From positions 1 through 49,476 of the forward strand of contig JAENYT010000012.1 in NCBI GenBank assembly GCA_016841665.1: a DNA stretch of 49,476 nt, written 5' to 3'. The notes under the pieces were generated by a model. That model saw only the letters and a program-made list of their open reading frames with translations, did no database searches and was not told where the DNA came from. This DNA comes from Methanobacteriota archaeon (GTDB taxonomy: Archaea; Halobacteriota; Methanomicrobia; Methanomicrobiales; Methanomicrobiaceae). Positions within the stretch are counted from its first letter, which is position 1. Each line of letters starts with the position of its first letter. Below, piece by piece: positions 42,317-49,476 of the stretch. The position numbers were made by a program, and so were the translations under genes.

Positions 42317-43476
42317 GGTTCCGCCGGGGGCCGGTCGCGTCTCTGCCGGTAGTCGGCGAGAAACTCCTCGATGGGGACGGATTCCCGCCTGACGTGGTCG
42401 AACACCCGCCTCCCCCACGCGATGGCCCTCGGGGAGGCGACCGCCCTGAGCCGGCTGGTGCTGAAGGTCACCCCGTCCCGAGCGTGCAATTTAAGGACGA
42501 AGAGCGAGTCGGTCACCGTCAGGCCGAAGCGGGCGGGGCCCGGATACACCCATACCCTGAAATTTGGGTAGAGGTCGTAGTATTGCATTTTTTCGATATA
42601 CGGTTCACGGAAGAGGAGACACGTGGTTTCCGCCGGATAGATCATTTCGATGGGGGTTCCTGCCATGACCGGTTTGGCGTATTCCTCGCTCAATCGCGTC
42701 GACACCCACCCGGAGATACCGTAGATCCATTCCGCCCTTTCGACGAAATCAAAGTAAAGGTTCAAATTCTCCGCAATGTTTTCCGGCGTATCATCATTGA
42801 TCTCGACATCGATCAGGTCGGAGAGCGACTCGAGGGCGCACCCGGGGAGGTCACCGATGGCATGCCCGTTCCAGAACTCCCGCTGCATCGCCACCAGGGC
42901 GGCGGTCATCAGAAAGGCGTGGCCACGGGAGACGATCGCTTCCCCCTTCCGGGAAAGGAGAAATCGGTGGTGACGTTCAACGATCAAGCCATCTTCGAGG
43001 AGTTTTTTGAGCTTTGGCCGGAGTGTCGACGAACGGGCCCCGGTGATCGCCCTGAGCTCTTCCGGCGTCACCGGGCCCTTCCGGAGAGAGGCGAGGATGG
43101 TGAGCACATGAGCGGAGAGGAAAATGCTCTTCAATCGCTGCTCATACACCGGATACTGCTCTGCAAGCAGACATGCGGAACGCTCGTCGCCGGGTACCCC
43201 GTGGAACGCTTCCAGCATGGGGATCAGCTGCTTCGCGAGAATCGTGCCGCAGTTGGTGAGGACACCTGCACCGTCCGCCTCCTCTGCCAGCCCCAATACC
43301 GCAAGGTGCTTCAGGACGCGGTGCACCGCTCCCGGGGAGCTGCCGACCATACCTGCGAGCGCCTGCAGCGTCTGCGGCCCCCCGGCGAGGTACAGCAGCA
43401 GGCGGACGGCGAGGGCTGAGCGGAACAGCGCGGTGACCGCAGGCAGGCAACGGCGGATCGTCGCGATATCGTCCAT
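42313..43476 (-). CDS. FilR1-like transcriptional regulator with two winged-helix modules
   Basis: 387 residues. Two helix-turn-helix stretches are visible: AVRLLLYLAGGPQTLQALAG with SSPGAVHRVLKHLAVLGL (about 22-62), and AHVLTILASLRKGPVTPEEL with SSTLRPKLKKLLEDGLI (about 120-165). The C-terminal half (about 240-375) has PIEMIYP, YYDLYPNFRVWV and FGLTVTDSLFVLKLH, as in the DUF1724/FilR1 domain of methanogens, where FilR1 responds to an acyl-homoserine-lactone-like signal. The ligand here is not known. ATG 43476; an AT-rich TATA-like box is at 43508-43518. Confidence 0.85.
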   Translation of the reverse strand: MDDIATIRRCLPAVTALFRSALAVRLLLYLAGGPQTLQALAGMVGSSPGAVHRVLKHLAVLGLAEEADGAGVLTNCGTILAKQLIPMLEAFHGVPGDERSACLLAEQYPVYEQRLKSIFLSAHVLTILASLRKGPVTPEELRAITGARSSTLRPKLKKLLEDGLIVERHHRFLLSRKGEAIVSRGHAFLMTAALVAMQREFWNGHAIGDLPGCALESLSDLIDVEINDDTPENIAENLNLYFDFVERAEWIYGISGWVSTRLSEEYAKPVMAGTPIEMIYPAETTCLLFREPYIEKMQYYDLYPNFRVWVYPGPARFGLTVTDSLFVLKLHARDGVTFSTSRLRAVASPRAIAWGRRVFDHVRRESVPIEEFLADYRQRRDRPPAEP

Positions 43477-43507
43477 CGTACCTGATCAGGAAGGAATTTT
43501 TCCAGAT

Positions 43508-43518
43508 AGAATAATATA
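43508..43518 (-). promoter_or_regulatory. TATA-like box for the FilR1-like regulator
   Basis: ATAATATATTT read on either strand, 30-40 bases above the ATG at 43476. It implies a leader of about 10 bases or less. Confidence 0.45.
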
Positions 43519-43567
43519 TTTTCTTTTTGATATTCGGCGAATATATCGCCCCCGCTCGCCATTTCCC

Positions 43568-43692
43568 GTAACATTCCCCCGGGGAGAGGGGGAACTCCCG
43601 TCCAACGGCTGAAACCGGTAGTGCCCCGAACGGAGGAACCGCACCTCCGGAGGGCGTTTCGCCCGGGGCAAACAATCAGCATATATTTTTTT
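43568..43692 (+). ncRNA. Candidate structured non-coding RNA
   Basis: A TATA box (AATATAT, 43540-43546) predicts a start near 43568. The predicted RNA begins with hairpin TTCCCCC/GGGGGAA (43574-43580 with 43588-43594). It then forms a three-way junction: outer stem GCCCCG/CGGGGC (43623-43628 with 43664-43669), hairpin CGGAGG/CCTCCG (43631-43636 with 43644-43649) and hairpin GGCG/CGCC (43653-43656 with 43660-43663), the last stacking directly on the outer stem. A run of seven T (43686-43692) would terminate it. No protein frame explains the sequence. Such a well-paired GC-rich element in an AT-rich gap is unlikely to be chance, but expression is unproven. Confidence 0.5.
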
Positions 43693-43803
43693 CGGCAGCG
43701 CGATCGCGCCGTCGTGCGAAATATCATCGCATGGCGCCGAGTCTCTATTCGGCGTAGACATATTCTATGCCAGGCAACACAGGGTTTCTGTGGAAGTGAT
43801 TTT

Positions 43804-44280
43804 TTGGAAACGGCATATTCTCCTGAGGACGGTATTGAACGTCTCACGCGGCTGGCACTGAACAGCGACATATACACCACACTGAGAGCCTGCGAGGCCC
43901 TCGAACACCTGGGGAAAACCCCTTCAGCATTCATCACAGCAATGGACGATGAAGACATAAATACACGGTGGAGAGCCGCAGTCGCCCTGCAGGTAATGGG
44001 GAAGCCTGTAGGGGACCACCTGATCGCCTACATGAACAGCAATGCACACAGCACGAGTGCATCGATATACTGGGTACTGGGGAAGATCGGCGATGCACGC
44101 GCCATCCCGTACCTGATCGACGCATTGAACGACGGGGACGCCGTGATCCGCTACATTGCCGCTGAAAGCCTCGGCGAACTGGGCGACGCGAGCGTCGTGG
44201 AGTTCCTGCGGCAACGGGAAGATGACCCAGACGAATACGTCCGGTCTGCAGTTCAGGAATCCATCCGATCCCTTTCCTGA
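43804..44280 (+). CDS. HEAT-repeat (PBS lyase-like) protein
   Basis: 158 residues with four to five HEAT repeats, clear in TRWRAAVALQVMGKP, IPYLIDALNDGDAVIRYIA and AESLGELGDASVVEFLRQRE. A helical solenoid for protein contacts, relative of the gene at 14458. No ATG fits; TTG at 43804 has GGAAGTGA upstream. A TATA-like CATATATTT is at 43680-43688. The end overlaps the convergent HEAT gene by 28 bases. Role unknown. Confidence 0.75.
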   Translation: METAYSPEDGIERLTRLALNSDIYTTLRACEALEHLGKTPSAFITAMDDEDINTRWRAAVALQVMGKPVGDHLIAYMNSNAHSTSASIYWVLGKIGDARAIPYLIDALNDGDAVIRYIAAESLGELGDASVVEFLRQREDDPDEYVRSAVQESIRSLS

Positions 44281-44858
44281 TCCTCATTTTTCTCCGGGGC
44301 GGTTGCAACCCCTTCCCGCTCCCCGCGCCTACCCCCCGTCTCCAGCAACTCGATGGCCCTCGCGGCCTTGGCCTGTAAAAGGCCGTTCCCCTGCTCACGG
44401 AAGGGCCAGATGGCATCCACGATGCCTGGCTTCCGGGTCGGCACCCGCATGCCGATGCGGGTGAGGCTGACGATGGACCAGCTCTTCACAAAGAGGTTGT
44501 CGTCCTCGGCGAGGAGATGTTTGAGGGTGCCGATGACCCTGTCGAGATCCTCCGGTTCCACGGGAATCTCCCCAAGGATCATGGCCATGTGCAGGCGGAC
44601 CATGGGAACCGGATCCGAGCGGGCAAATCGGGTGATGGTGGGGATGTAGCCGGCGAGGAGCTCGGGCCGGGAAGCGGCGATGCGCTCCATGGCATGAGCG
44701 GTCTTGGCCCGGATGATGTCTTCGGGGTCGTTAAGCCCTTCGACGAGCAGGGGGAGGCGCTCGTGATGGGCGAGGACCTCGTCGACCGCCGCCTCGGCGT
44801 CCTTCGCGGTGGTGGGGTCCAGGGTTATGTGCTGAAGCACGACGTTTTCGGGTGACAT
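44253..44858 (-). CDS. HEAT-like helical repeat protein
   Basis: 201 residues of helical repeats (LLVEGLNDPEDIIRAKTAHAM, YIPTITRFARSDPVPMVRLHM, VIGTLKHLLAEDDNLFVKSW) ending in a charged tail. Fold is armadillo/HEAT-like. ATG at 44858 (MSPENVVLQHI) is taken; an upstream frame extension is Arg-rich and unlikely. Its 3' end overlaps the other HEAT gene by 28 bases, head to tail. Function unknown; probably a binding scaffold. Confidence 0.75.
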   Translation of the reverse strand: MSPENVVLQHITLDPTTAKDAEAAVDEVLAHHERLPLLVEGLNDPEDIIRAKTAHAMERIAASRPELLAGYIPTITRFARSDPVPMVRLHMAMILGEIPVEPEDLDRVIGTLKHLLAEDDNLFVKSWSIVSLTRIGMRVPTRKPGIVDAIWPFREQGNGLLQAKAARAIELLETGGRRGEREGVATAPEKNEDQERDRMDS

Positions 44859-44967
44859 GGTGAGACTGAGCAACCTGAGACGAAATAAAGATTGGGGGCG
44901 TATGCGCACCGCCGGCCCCCGCCCGCCGGCAAACCCCGCAATCACCCCTTTCGTTTTGTCCGTGACC

Positions 44968-44992
44968 AGCGTTCGCGCAACGCTTATATTTC
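44968..44992 (+). promoter_or_regulatory. Palindrome and TATA box before the methyltransferase/ATP-grasp gene
   Basis: AGCGTT-CGCGC-AACGCT (44968-44984) is a perfect 6-base inverted repeat that abuts the TATA-like CTTATATTTC (44983-44992), right for a regulator at the BRE/TATA site. From 44993 to 45202 the DNA is AT-rich with no firm gene; TATTTCAATTGTAT at 44989 resembles the arsenic operator in part. Confidence 0.45.
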
Positions 44993-45202
44993 AATTGTAT
45001 AACGTATTCATAAGCAAATTTCTTTCAAATTTACAATTAAGCGGTAAAAATTTGACAGATTTGAACTCGAATGGGAAAATAACGCCAGAAGCGATGATGG
45101 TTGATGAAAAAGGACCCGATTTCTCAAAAAACCTCAAATGGCCACAAAAAACCGAATCGAGGGCATAAAACTCTCGGACCGGTGGGGAGGCTGGAGGAAC
45201 AT

Positions 45203-47086
45203 GTGCAGCCGGAATGGTGGCGGGAGATCTTTTCCCCCCTCTACCTGAAGACCGACGGTGACGTGGTGGACGATGCGGGAATCGCCGCCGAGGAGGTCAC
45301 CCACCTCTGCGGGGTGCTGGACCCTGCCCCGGACGCCCACATCCTGGACTGCTGCTGCGGCCAGGGTCGCCACACCCTCGAGCTGGCCCGCCGCGGGTAT
45401 ACGGTGGAGGGGCTGGACCGCTCCCACTACCTCATCCAGAAGGCCCGGGCTGCCGCCCGTAAAGAGGGGCTCCCGGTGCGCTTTCGGGAGGGGGACGCCA
45501 AACAGCTGCCCTACCGCCCGGACACCTTCGACGTGGTGGCCGTGCTGGGCAACAGCTTCGGCTACTTCGAGACCGTGCAGGAGGACCTGCAGGTGCTCGC
45601 CGGGATCCGGCGGGTGCTCAAGCCTTACGGCAGGATCGTGCTCGATCTCGCCGACGGGGGCTATCTGCGGGAGCACTTCCAGCCCCGCTCCTGGGAGTGG
45701 ATCGACACCCGGCTCTTTGTCTGCCGCGAGCGGGAGCTCTCCGTGGACCGGCAGAGGCTCGTCTCCAGAGAGGTGATCTGCGACATCGAGAAAGGGGTGA
45801 TCGCCGACCAGTTCTACGCCGAGCGCCTCTATTCCAGGGAGCGGATCGCTGATCTCCTGGAGAAGGCGGGTTTCTCCGATGTCGCCGTCCACTCCTGCGA
45901 GACCCGCTCCACCCGCAACCAGGATTTGGGGATGATGGCGCAGCGGTTCCTGGTGACCGGGGTGGTGAAGAAGGAGTGGACACCGGTCAAACCCCGGGGG
46001 GCGGCCCAGATCCGCCACATCACCGTGCTGATGGGTGACCCCCGGAAACCCGATCCGGTCAAGCCGGACGGAGGCTTCGACGAGGACGACTTCCATACCA
46101 TCGACCAGCTGAAGGCGGCCCTCGCCGGGCTGAAGGGCTACCACTTCTCCTTCGTGGACAACCACGACACCCTGATCGCCGACCTGCAGCGTATGCGGGT
46201 GAAGCACGACTATGTGCTTAACCTCTGCGACGAGGGGTATGCCAACGACGCCCTCAAAGAGCTCCACGTGCCCGCCATCCTGGAGATGCTCGGGATCCCC
46301 TATACCGGGGCGGGGCCCCAGGCGCTGGCCAAGTGCTACGACAAGTCCCTGGTGCGGGGGATCGCACGGGAGCTGGGGGTCCCCGTCCCCCGGGGGATCT
46401 TCGTCCACCCCTGGGAGCGGGTCTATGACGTGCCCTTCGGCTTCCCGGTGATCATCAAACCCAACTGCGGAGACTCCTCCATCGGCATCACCCAGAAGAG
46501 CGTGGCCTGGACGGCTGAGGAGCTGAGCAACGCCATCCTCACCATCCGCTCCCAGCTGGGGAGCGACGCCTCCCTGCTCGTGGAGGAGTTCTGCACCGGC
46601 AAGGACATCACCGTCGGGATCATCGGCAACCCTCCCGCCCCCTGCACCGTGCTCCCGGTGATCGAGGAGGACTACTCCTCGCTCCCCCCCGGACTGCCCC
46701 GGATCTGCGGCTACGAGGCCAAGTGGATCCCCGAGTCGCCCTACTGGAACCTCTCCTCGAAGCCCGCGGATCTCCCCCCGGAGACGGAGAAGCTGGTGGT
46801 CCGCTGCTCCCTGCTCCTCTTCGAGCGGCTGGGGTGCCGGGACTACTGCCGCTTCGACTGGCGGCTCGACGCCGGAGGCCAGCCCCACCTCCTCGAGGTC
46901 AACCCCAACCCCGGCTGGTGCTGGGACGGGCACCTGGCCAAGATGTCGGCGCTGGCCGGCATCTCTTATACCGGAATGCTGGGGATGATCCTGGCGGCCG
47001 CGGAGAGCAGGCTGGGCATGGCACCTGCAGTGGCGCCCGCGGTGGAGACCGAACCCGTGGCGGTGGAGGCGGACTCCCTCCCCTGA
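45203..47086 (+). CDS. Fusion of SAM methyltransferase and ATP-grasp ligase (D-Ala-D-Ala ligase-like)
   Basis: 627 residues from GTG 45203, which has GGAGG 5 bases upstream; ATG 45104 would add 33 residues of Lys/Asn-rich sequence without a clear ribosome-binding site. The N-terminal domain (about 20-250) is a class I methyltransferase with ILDCCCGQGRHTLELA, VEGLDRS and VLKPYGRIVLDLAD. The C-terminal part (about 280-600) is an ATP-grasp ligase: FPVIIKPNCGDSSIG, LLVEEFCTGKDITVGI, FDWRLDAGGQPHLLEVNPNPGW. The start of that part (ITVLMGDP, and IPYTGAGPQALAKCYDKS) matches Ddl order. It would join an amino or carboxyl pair using ATP and methylate the substrate or product. Substrate not known; archaea lack peptidoglycan of the usual kind. 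Confidence 0.88.
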   Translation: MQPEWWREIFSPLYLKTDGDVVDDAGIAAEEVTHLCGVLDPAPDAHILDCCCGQGRHTLELARRGYTVEGLDRSHYLIQKARAAARKEGLPVRFREGDAKQLPYRPDTFDVVAVLGNSFGYFETVQEDLQVLAGIRRVLKPYGRIVLDLADGGYLREHFQPRSWEWIDTRLFVCRERELSVDRQRLVSREVICDIEKGVIADQFYAERLYSRERIADLLEKAGFSDVAVHSCETRSTRNQDLGMMAQRFLVTGVVKKEWTPVKPRGAAQIRHITVLMGDPRKPDPVKPDGGFDEDDFHTIDQLKAALAGLKGYHFSFVDNHDTLIADLQRMRVKHDYVLNLCDEGYANDALKELHVPAILEMLGIPYTGAGPQALAKCYDKSLVRGIARELGVPVPRGIFVHPWERVYDVPFGFPVIIKPNCGDSSIGITQKSVAWTAEELSNAILTIRSQLGSDASLLVEEFCTGKDITVGIIGNPPAPCTVLPVIEEDYSSLPPGLPRICGYEAKWIPESPYWNLSSKPADLPPETEKLVVRCSLLLFERLGCRDYCRFDWRLDAGGQPHLLEVNPNPGWCWDGHLAKMSALAGISYTGMLGMILAAAESRLGMAPAVAPAVETEPVAVEADSLP

Positions 47087-47425
47087 GTGCGGCAGGTCGC
47101 CGGGGCAGCCGAAACAGAGGGTGCAACAGGCCCCCTCACCCCCGCGGCAGGGGGGTCAGCTGCGCTTTCGCCGTGACGGATGAATACCTCACAAAATGAC
47201 TCCGATATAGAAAAAACCCCCCATATAAAGTCTAATTTGAAATTTAAGGCCTATAGTGCACCAATATGCTATTTACTCATAAATAATCATCCCATACCAG
47301 ATTTCAAGAAATAAGCGCAATGCAAAGTCATTTTCACAGCTTATATACCCCCGGATCCCGGATTCAGCGATAATCGATTTGCAAAAGCTTTATATCTCGA
47401 ATATAAGACCTTGTTTATCCAAACG
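47087..47425. other. Intergenic region with several TATA-like boxes
   Basis: 339 bases without a gene. It opens with a GC-rich stretch containing CCCCCTCACCCCCGCGG then AGGGGGG, then becomes AT-rich with CATATAAAG (about 47222), CATAAATAA (about 47280), CTTATATAC (about 47340), and CTTTATATC (about 47388). The last probably drives the EamA gene. An unrecognised small RNA from one of the others cannot be ruled out. Confidence 0.4.
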
Positions 47426-48451
47426 ATGGGATCAGAACACTTTATATCCATATTTTTCGCCATATCGGCGGCGTTTGTCTTCGCCGTGAGCATCCCCTGC
47501 TCCAAGTGCATGCTTTGCGGGGTGACCCCGCTCACCCTCGCCGGGCTGATCTATATCGGGGCCGGAGCGGGGATGGCGGGAGTGGTGGGACTTGCCGCCG
47601 CTGCCCGCAGGCCCTTCCGGGGCCCGGCCATCTCCCGGGGCGATCTTCCCTGGCTAGCCGGGTCGGTGCTCATCGGATCGGTGGTCGGCCCGGTCCTGCT
47701 GCTGTGGAGTCTCGAGCAGACCTCCGGCACGACCGCCTCCATGCTCCTCTCTTTTGAAGCGGTGGCCGCCGCCCTCATCGCCTGCCTGGTCTTCGGGGAG
47801 CTGATCAGCCGCCGGGCCTGGGTGGCCCTCGGCTGCATCACCGCCGCCTGCCTGGTCCTTTCCTACGCTCCGGGGAGCGAAACCGGGATCTCTCCCGGTG
47901 CCCTGGGAGTGCTCGCCGTGGCGGTGCTCTGGGGATTTGCAGCCAGCATCAACCGTCGCCTTTCGGCCTGCGAACCGGGACGGGTAGTGGTGGTGAAATG
48001 CCTCGCTGCAGGCCTGATCATGACGGGATGCGCCGTACTGGCAGGAGAAACCCTCCCCCCCGCCTGGACCGTGCTGGCGGCGATTTGCATCGGATTCGTG
48101 GCCTATGGGCTCTCCAACCTCTTCCTCCTGCGGGCGCTCAGGGGGCTGGGGGCGGCCCGCACCTCGTCCCTCTACGGCATCTATCCACTGCTGGGCACCA
48201 TGCTTTCCGTAACCCTGCTGGGAGAGGTGCTGGACCTGCTCGCCCTCGCCGCCCTGCCGGTCATGGCCGCCGGCGTTGCCCTGATCATCACCGAAAAAGG
48301 GAGCGGCATGACCGATCCGGCTTCTGTCCGCAGGAACAGTCCCCTGCACTTCCCCCTCCCACCATTCCGCATCCCCTTTCTCCATCCTGCGGCACCGGGC
48401 TTCCCCGTCACCGCCGTGCCCCCACGCACGGATGACGACCCCCTGAACTGA
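47426..48451 (+). CDS. EamA-family (DMT) membrane transporter
   Basis: 341 residues, ten predicted transmembrane helices in two EamA halves (about 5-140 and 155-290), with GTTASMLLSFEAVAAALIA near the end of the first and GAARTSSLYGIYPLLGTML in the second. A Pro-rich C-terminal tail (about 305-341) is polar. Exporters of amino acids and other metabolites belong here; the substrate is not evident. TATA box at about 47388 places the transcript start within about 10 bases of the ATG at 47426, with no Shine-Dalgarno site, so translation is likely leaderless. Confidence 0.88.
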   Translation: MGSEHFISIFFAISAAFVFAVSIPCSKCMLCGVTPLTLAGLIYIGAGAGMAGVVGLAAAARRPFRGPAISRGDLPWLAGSVLIGSVVGPVLLLWSLEQTSGTTASMLLSFEAVAAALIACLVFGELISRRAWVALGCITAACLVLSYAPGSETGISPGALGVLAVAVLWGFAASINRRLSACEPGRVVVVKCLAAGLIMTGCAVLAGETLPPAWTVLAAICIGFVAYGLSNLFLLRALRGLGAARTSSLYGIYPLLGTMLSVTLLGEVLDLLALAALPVMAAGVALIITEKGSGMTDPASVRRNSPLHFPLPPFRIPFLHPAAPGFPVTAVPPRTDDDPLN

Positions 48452-48474
48452 GGGGGCCTCGACCGTCCGCGAGC

Positions 48475-48482
48475 TATAAATA
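48475..48482 (+). promoter_or_regulatory. TATA box for the molybdopterin protein
   Basis: TATAAATA, 31-38 bases above the ATG at 48513, so transcript leader about 10 bases. No Shine-Dalgarno site is seen. Confidence 0.5.
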
Positions 48483-48512
48483 CCACCATCACGGAAGCTC
48501 TCCCGATCGTGC

Positions 48513-49199
48513 ATGAACAGCGCTGGCTGGCGGTGGCTGATTTATGGCGCCCTTATCCTGGCGGTCGTGATCAGCGCCCTCTGTATCGAAGACCTCCCCG
48601 GCGGGGGAGACTCGCGGGTCGAGGAACTGGCGGCCAAAGAGGTGCGGGCGTATGAGGGGGAGGACCTCTCCTCCATCACCGATTTTCGGGAAAATTCCAT
48701 AAAAGGGCCGCAGGAGGTCCCCATCGAGGAGTACCGCCTGGCGGTGGGAGGCCTGGTGGATGAGCCGCGGGAGTATGCCTACGAAGACCTCCTGGCCCGG
48801 TTTCCGCACTACTCCAAGGTGGTCACCCTCTACTGCGTGGAGGGCTGGGACGTCACCATCCTGTGGGAGGGGATCCTGGTCAGCGATATTCTCGAGGCAT
48901 CGGGCGTTGCACCGGACGCCGACACCGTGATCTTTTACGCCTACGACGGCTACTCCACCTCCCTGCCCCTCACCTACATCAGGGAAAACGACATCCTCCT
49001 GGCCTATGCCATGAACGGGGTCACCCTGCCCCCGGAGCGGGGCTACCCCTTCCAGCTGGTGGCTGAGGACAAATGGGGCTACAAGTGGATCAAGTGGATG
49101 ACCGCCATCGAGGTCTCCGACGACGCCTCCTACCGGGGCTACTGGGAGCGCCGGGGGTATGCCAACGAGGGAGACCTCAATGAGAGCTTCATCGAATAG
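48513..49199 (+). CDS. Molybdopterin-binding oxidoreductase (YedY/SUOX-like)
   Basis: 228 residues. An N-terminal hydrophobic helix (about 8-24) is a signal or anchor, so the catalytic part lies outside the membrane. The oxidoreductase molybdopterin domain follows, with metal-ligand C108 in LYCVEGWDVTILWEG and the tail motif RGYPFQLVAEDKWGYKWIKW. In YedY-type proteins this domain holds Mo (or possibly W) and reduces oxidised compounds such as methionine sulfoxide. The lack of a sulfite oxidase dimerisation domain fits YedY. The tungstate transporter 7 kb upstream may supply its metal; that is inference. Confidence 0.88.
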   Translation: MNSAGWRWLIYGALILAVVISALCIEDLPGGGDSRVEELAAKEVRAYEGEDLSSITDFRENSIKGPQEVPIEEYRLAVGGLVDEPREYAYEDLLARFPHYSKVVTLYCVEGWDVTILWEGILVSDILEASGVAPDADTVIFYAYDGYSTSLPLTYIRENDILLAYAMNGVTLPPERGYPFQLVAEDKWGYKWIKWMTAIEVSDDASYRGYWERRGYANEGDLNESFIE

Positions 49200-49242
49200 C
49201 CGTGGGGGGTAGGCGACGCCGGCAGGCCGGGAGCAGGCGCAG

Positions 49243-49476
49243 TCAGCGCTCTTCCGCCACGGTCAGCCTATTCCTCAGGATCCGCCACCGCACCACCTGC
49301 GCCGCCAGGCCCACTCCGCAGACGAGGGCGGCCACGAGCATGATCCCCCCGATGGCCCCGGCGATCACGGCAGGTTCGGCGGCCTGCACCGCCACGCCCG
49401 GCCGGGCCAGGCTCACCTGCAGGGAGAGGAGAATGCCGGCGAAGGATACCCCGAGGGCCATTCCAAAGTTGCGGGT
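49243..49476 (-). CDS. MFS transporter, C-terminal end (partial)
   Basis: The gene enters from the right edge; the last 77 codons are visible. TRNFGMALGVSFAGILL and a second hydrophobic stretch (AVIAGAIGGIMLVAALVCGVGLA), then a short basic tail, match the last two transmembrane helices of a 12- or 14-helix drug exporter. Start and most of the protein are outside the window. Confidence 0.6.
   Translation of the reverse strand, partial: TRNFGMALGVSFAGILLSLQVSLARPGVAVQAAEPAVIAGAIGGIMLVAALVCGVGLAAQVVRWRILRNRLTVAEER

Noticed and set aside
1-49476. tRNA, rRNA, insertion sequence or attachment site
   Set aside because: None was found by eye; no transposase-like protein and no tRNA-like T-loop with matching acceptor stem.

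Overview
The window looks like part of the chromosome of a methanogenic archaeon, most likely of the order Methanomicrobiales. The evidence is AT-rich TATA boxes and purine-rich ribosome-binding sites in otherwise GC-rich DNA, a DUF2115 protein, a double-HTH regulator resembling methanogen FilR1, a tungstate transporter, KaiC/KaiB genes, and many PAS-rich histidine kinases whose H-box reads H-D-I-L-N-Q. The species cannot be fixed from the sequence alone. No rRNA, tRNA, CRISPR array, insertion sequence or replication origin was seen.

Layout. 1-1.5 kb: end of a ClC-type channel gene and an MscS channel. 1.5-5.1 kb: a divergent cluster with two 'rSAM/selenodomain-associated' transferases (types 1 and 2), a SAM methyltransferase, a radical SAM protein and a small ferredoxin. 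5.4-12.2 kb: signalling genes on the + strand, namely a REC-PAS-PAS protein, a stand-alone CheB, CheR fused to a coiled coil and PAS domains, and a PAS/GAF histidine kinase. 12.2-19.5 kb: HEAT-repeat proteins, a superoxide reductase, an MFS transporter, a SoxB/UshA-like metallophosphoesterase with an unrecognised partner, a decayed ferredoxin copy, a DUF1003 protein and a small coiled-coil protein. 19.7-32.4 kb: a 1288-residue REC/PAS/GAF hybrid kinase, then KaiC, KaiB1, KaiB2 and a PAS kinase in tight array, a small zinc-finger protein, a KamA-family radical SAM enzyme and a second REC-PAS kinase. 32.5-36.4 kb: a second MscS channel, a Gln-rich lipoprotein, and a stretch in which three small genes (DUF2115, a Cys-rich zinc ribbon, a CxxC protein) each look frame-disrupted around an intact cupin. 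36.4-38.1 kb: an arsenic locus with arsM, ArsR and two Cys-rich mini-proteins around a perfect inverted repeat. 38.2-41.0 kb: a tungstate ABC transporter. 41.2-49.5 kb: a 2TM protein, an unknown protein, a FilR1-like regulator, a probable structured RNA, two HEAT proteins, a methyltransferase/ATP-grasp fusion, an EamA transporter, a YedY-like molybdopterin protein and the end of an MFS transporter.

The main theme is signal transduction. Four histidine kinases, one kinase-less REC-PAS protein and a CheB/CheR pair lie within 27 kb around a kaiC-kaiB-kaiB-kinase unit. Two kinases have nearly identical catalytic cores, which suggests recent duplication or gene conversion. The tungstate transporter may supply metal to tungsto- or molybdoenzymes such as the pterin protein at 48.5 kb. 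The items I rate most worth testing are the Kai unit, the candidate RNA at 43.57-43.69 kb, the arsenic mini-proteins with their operator, and the radical SAM/transferase cluster.
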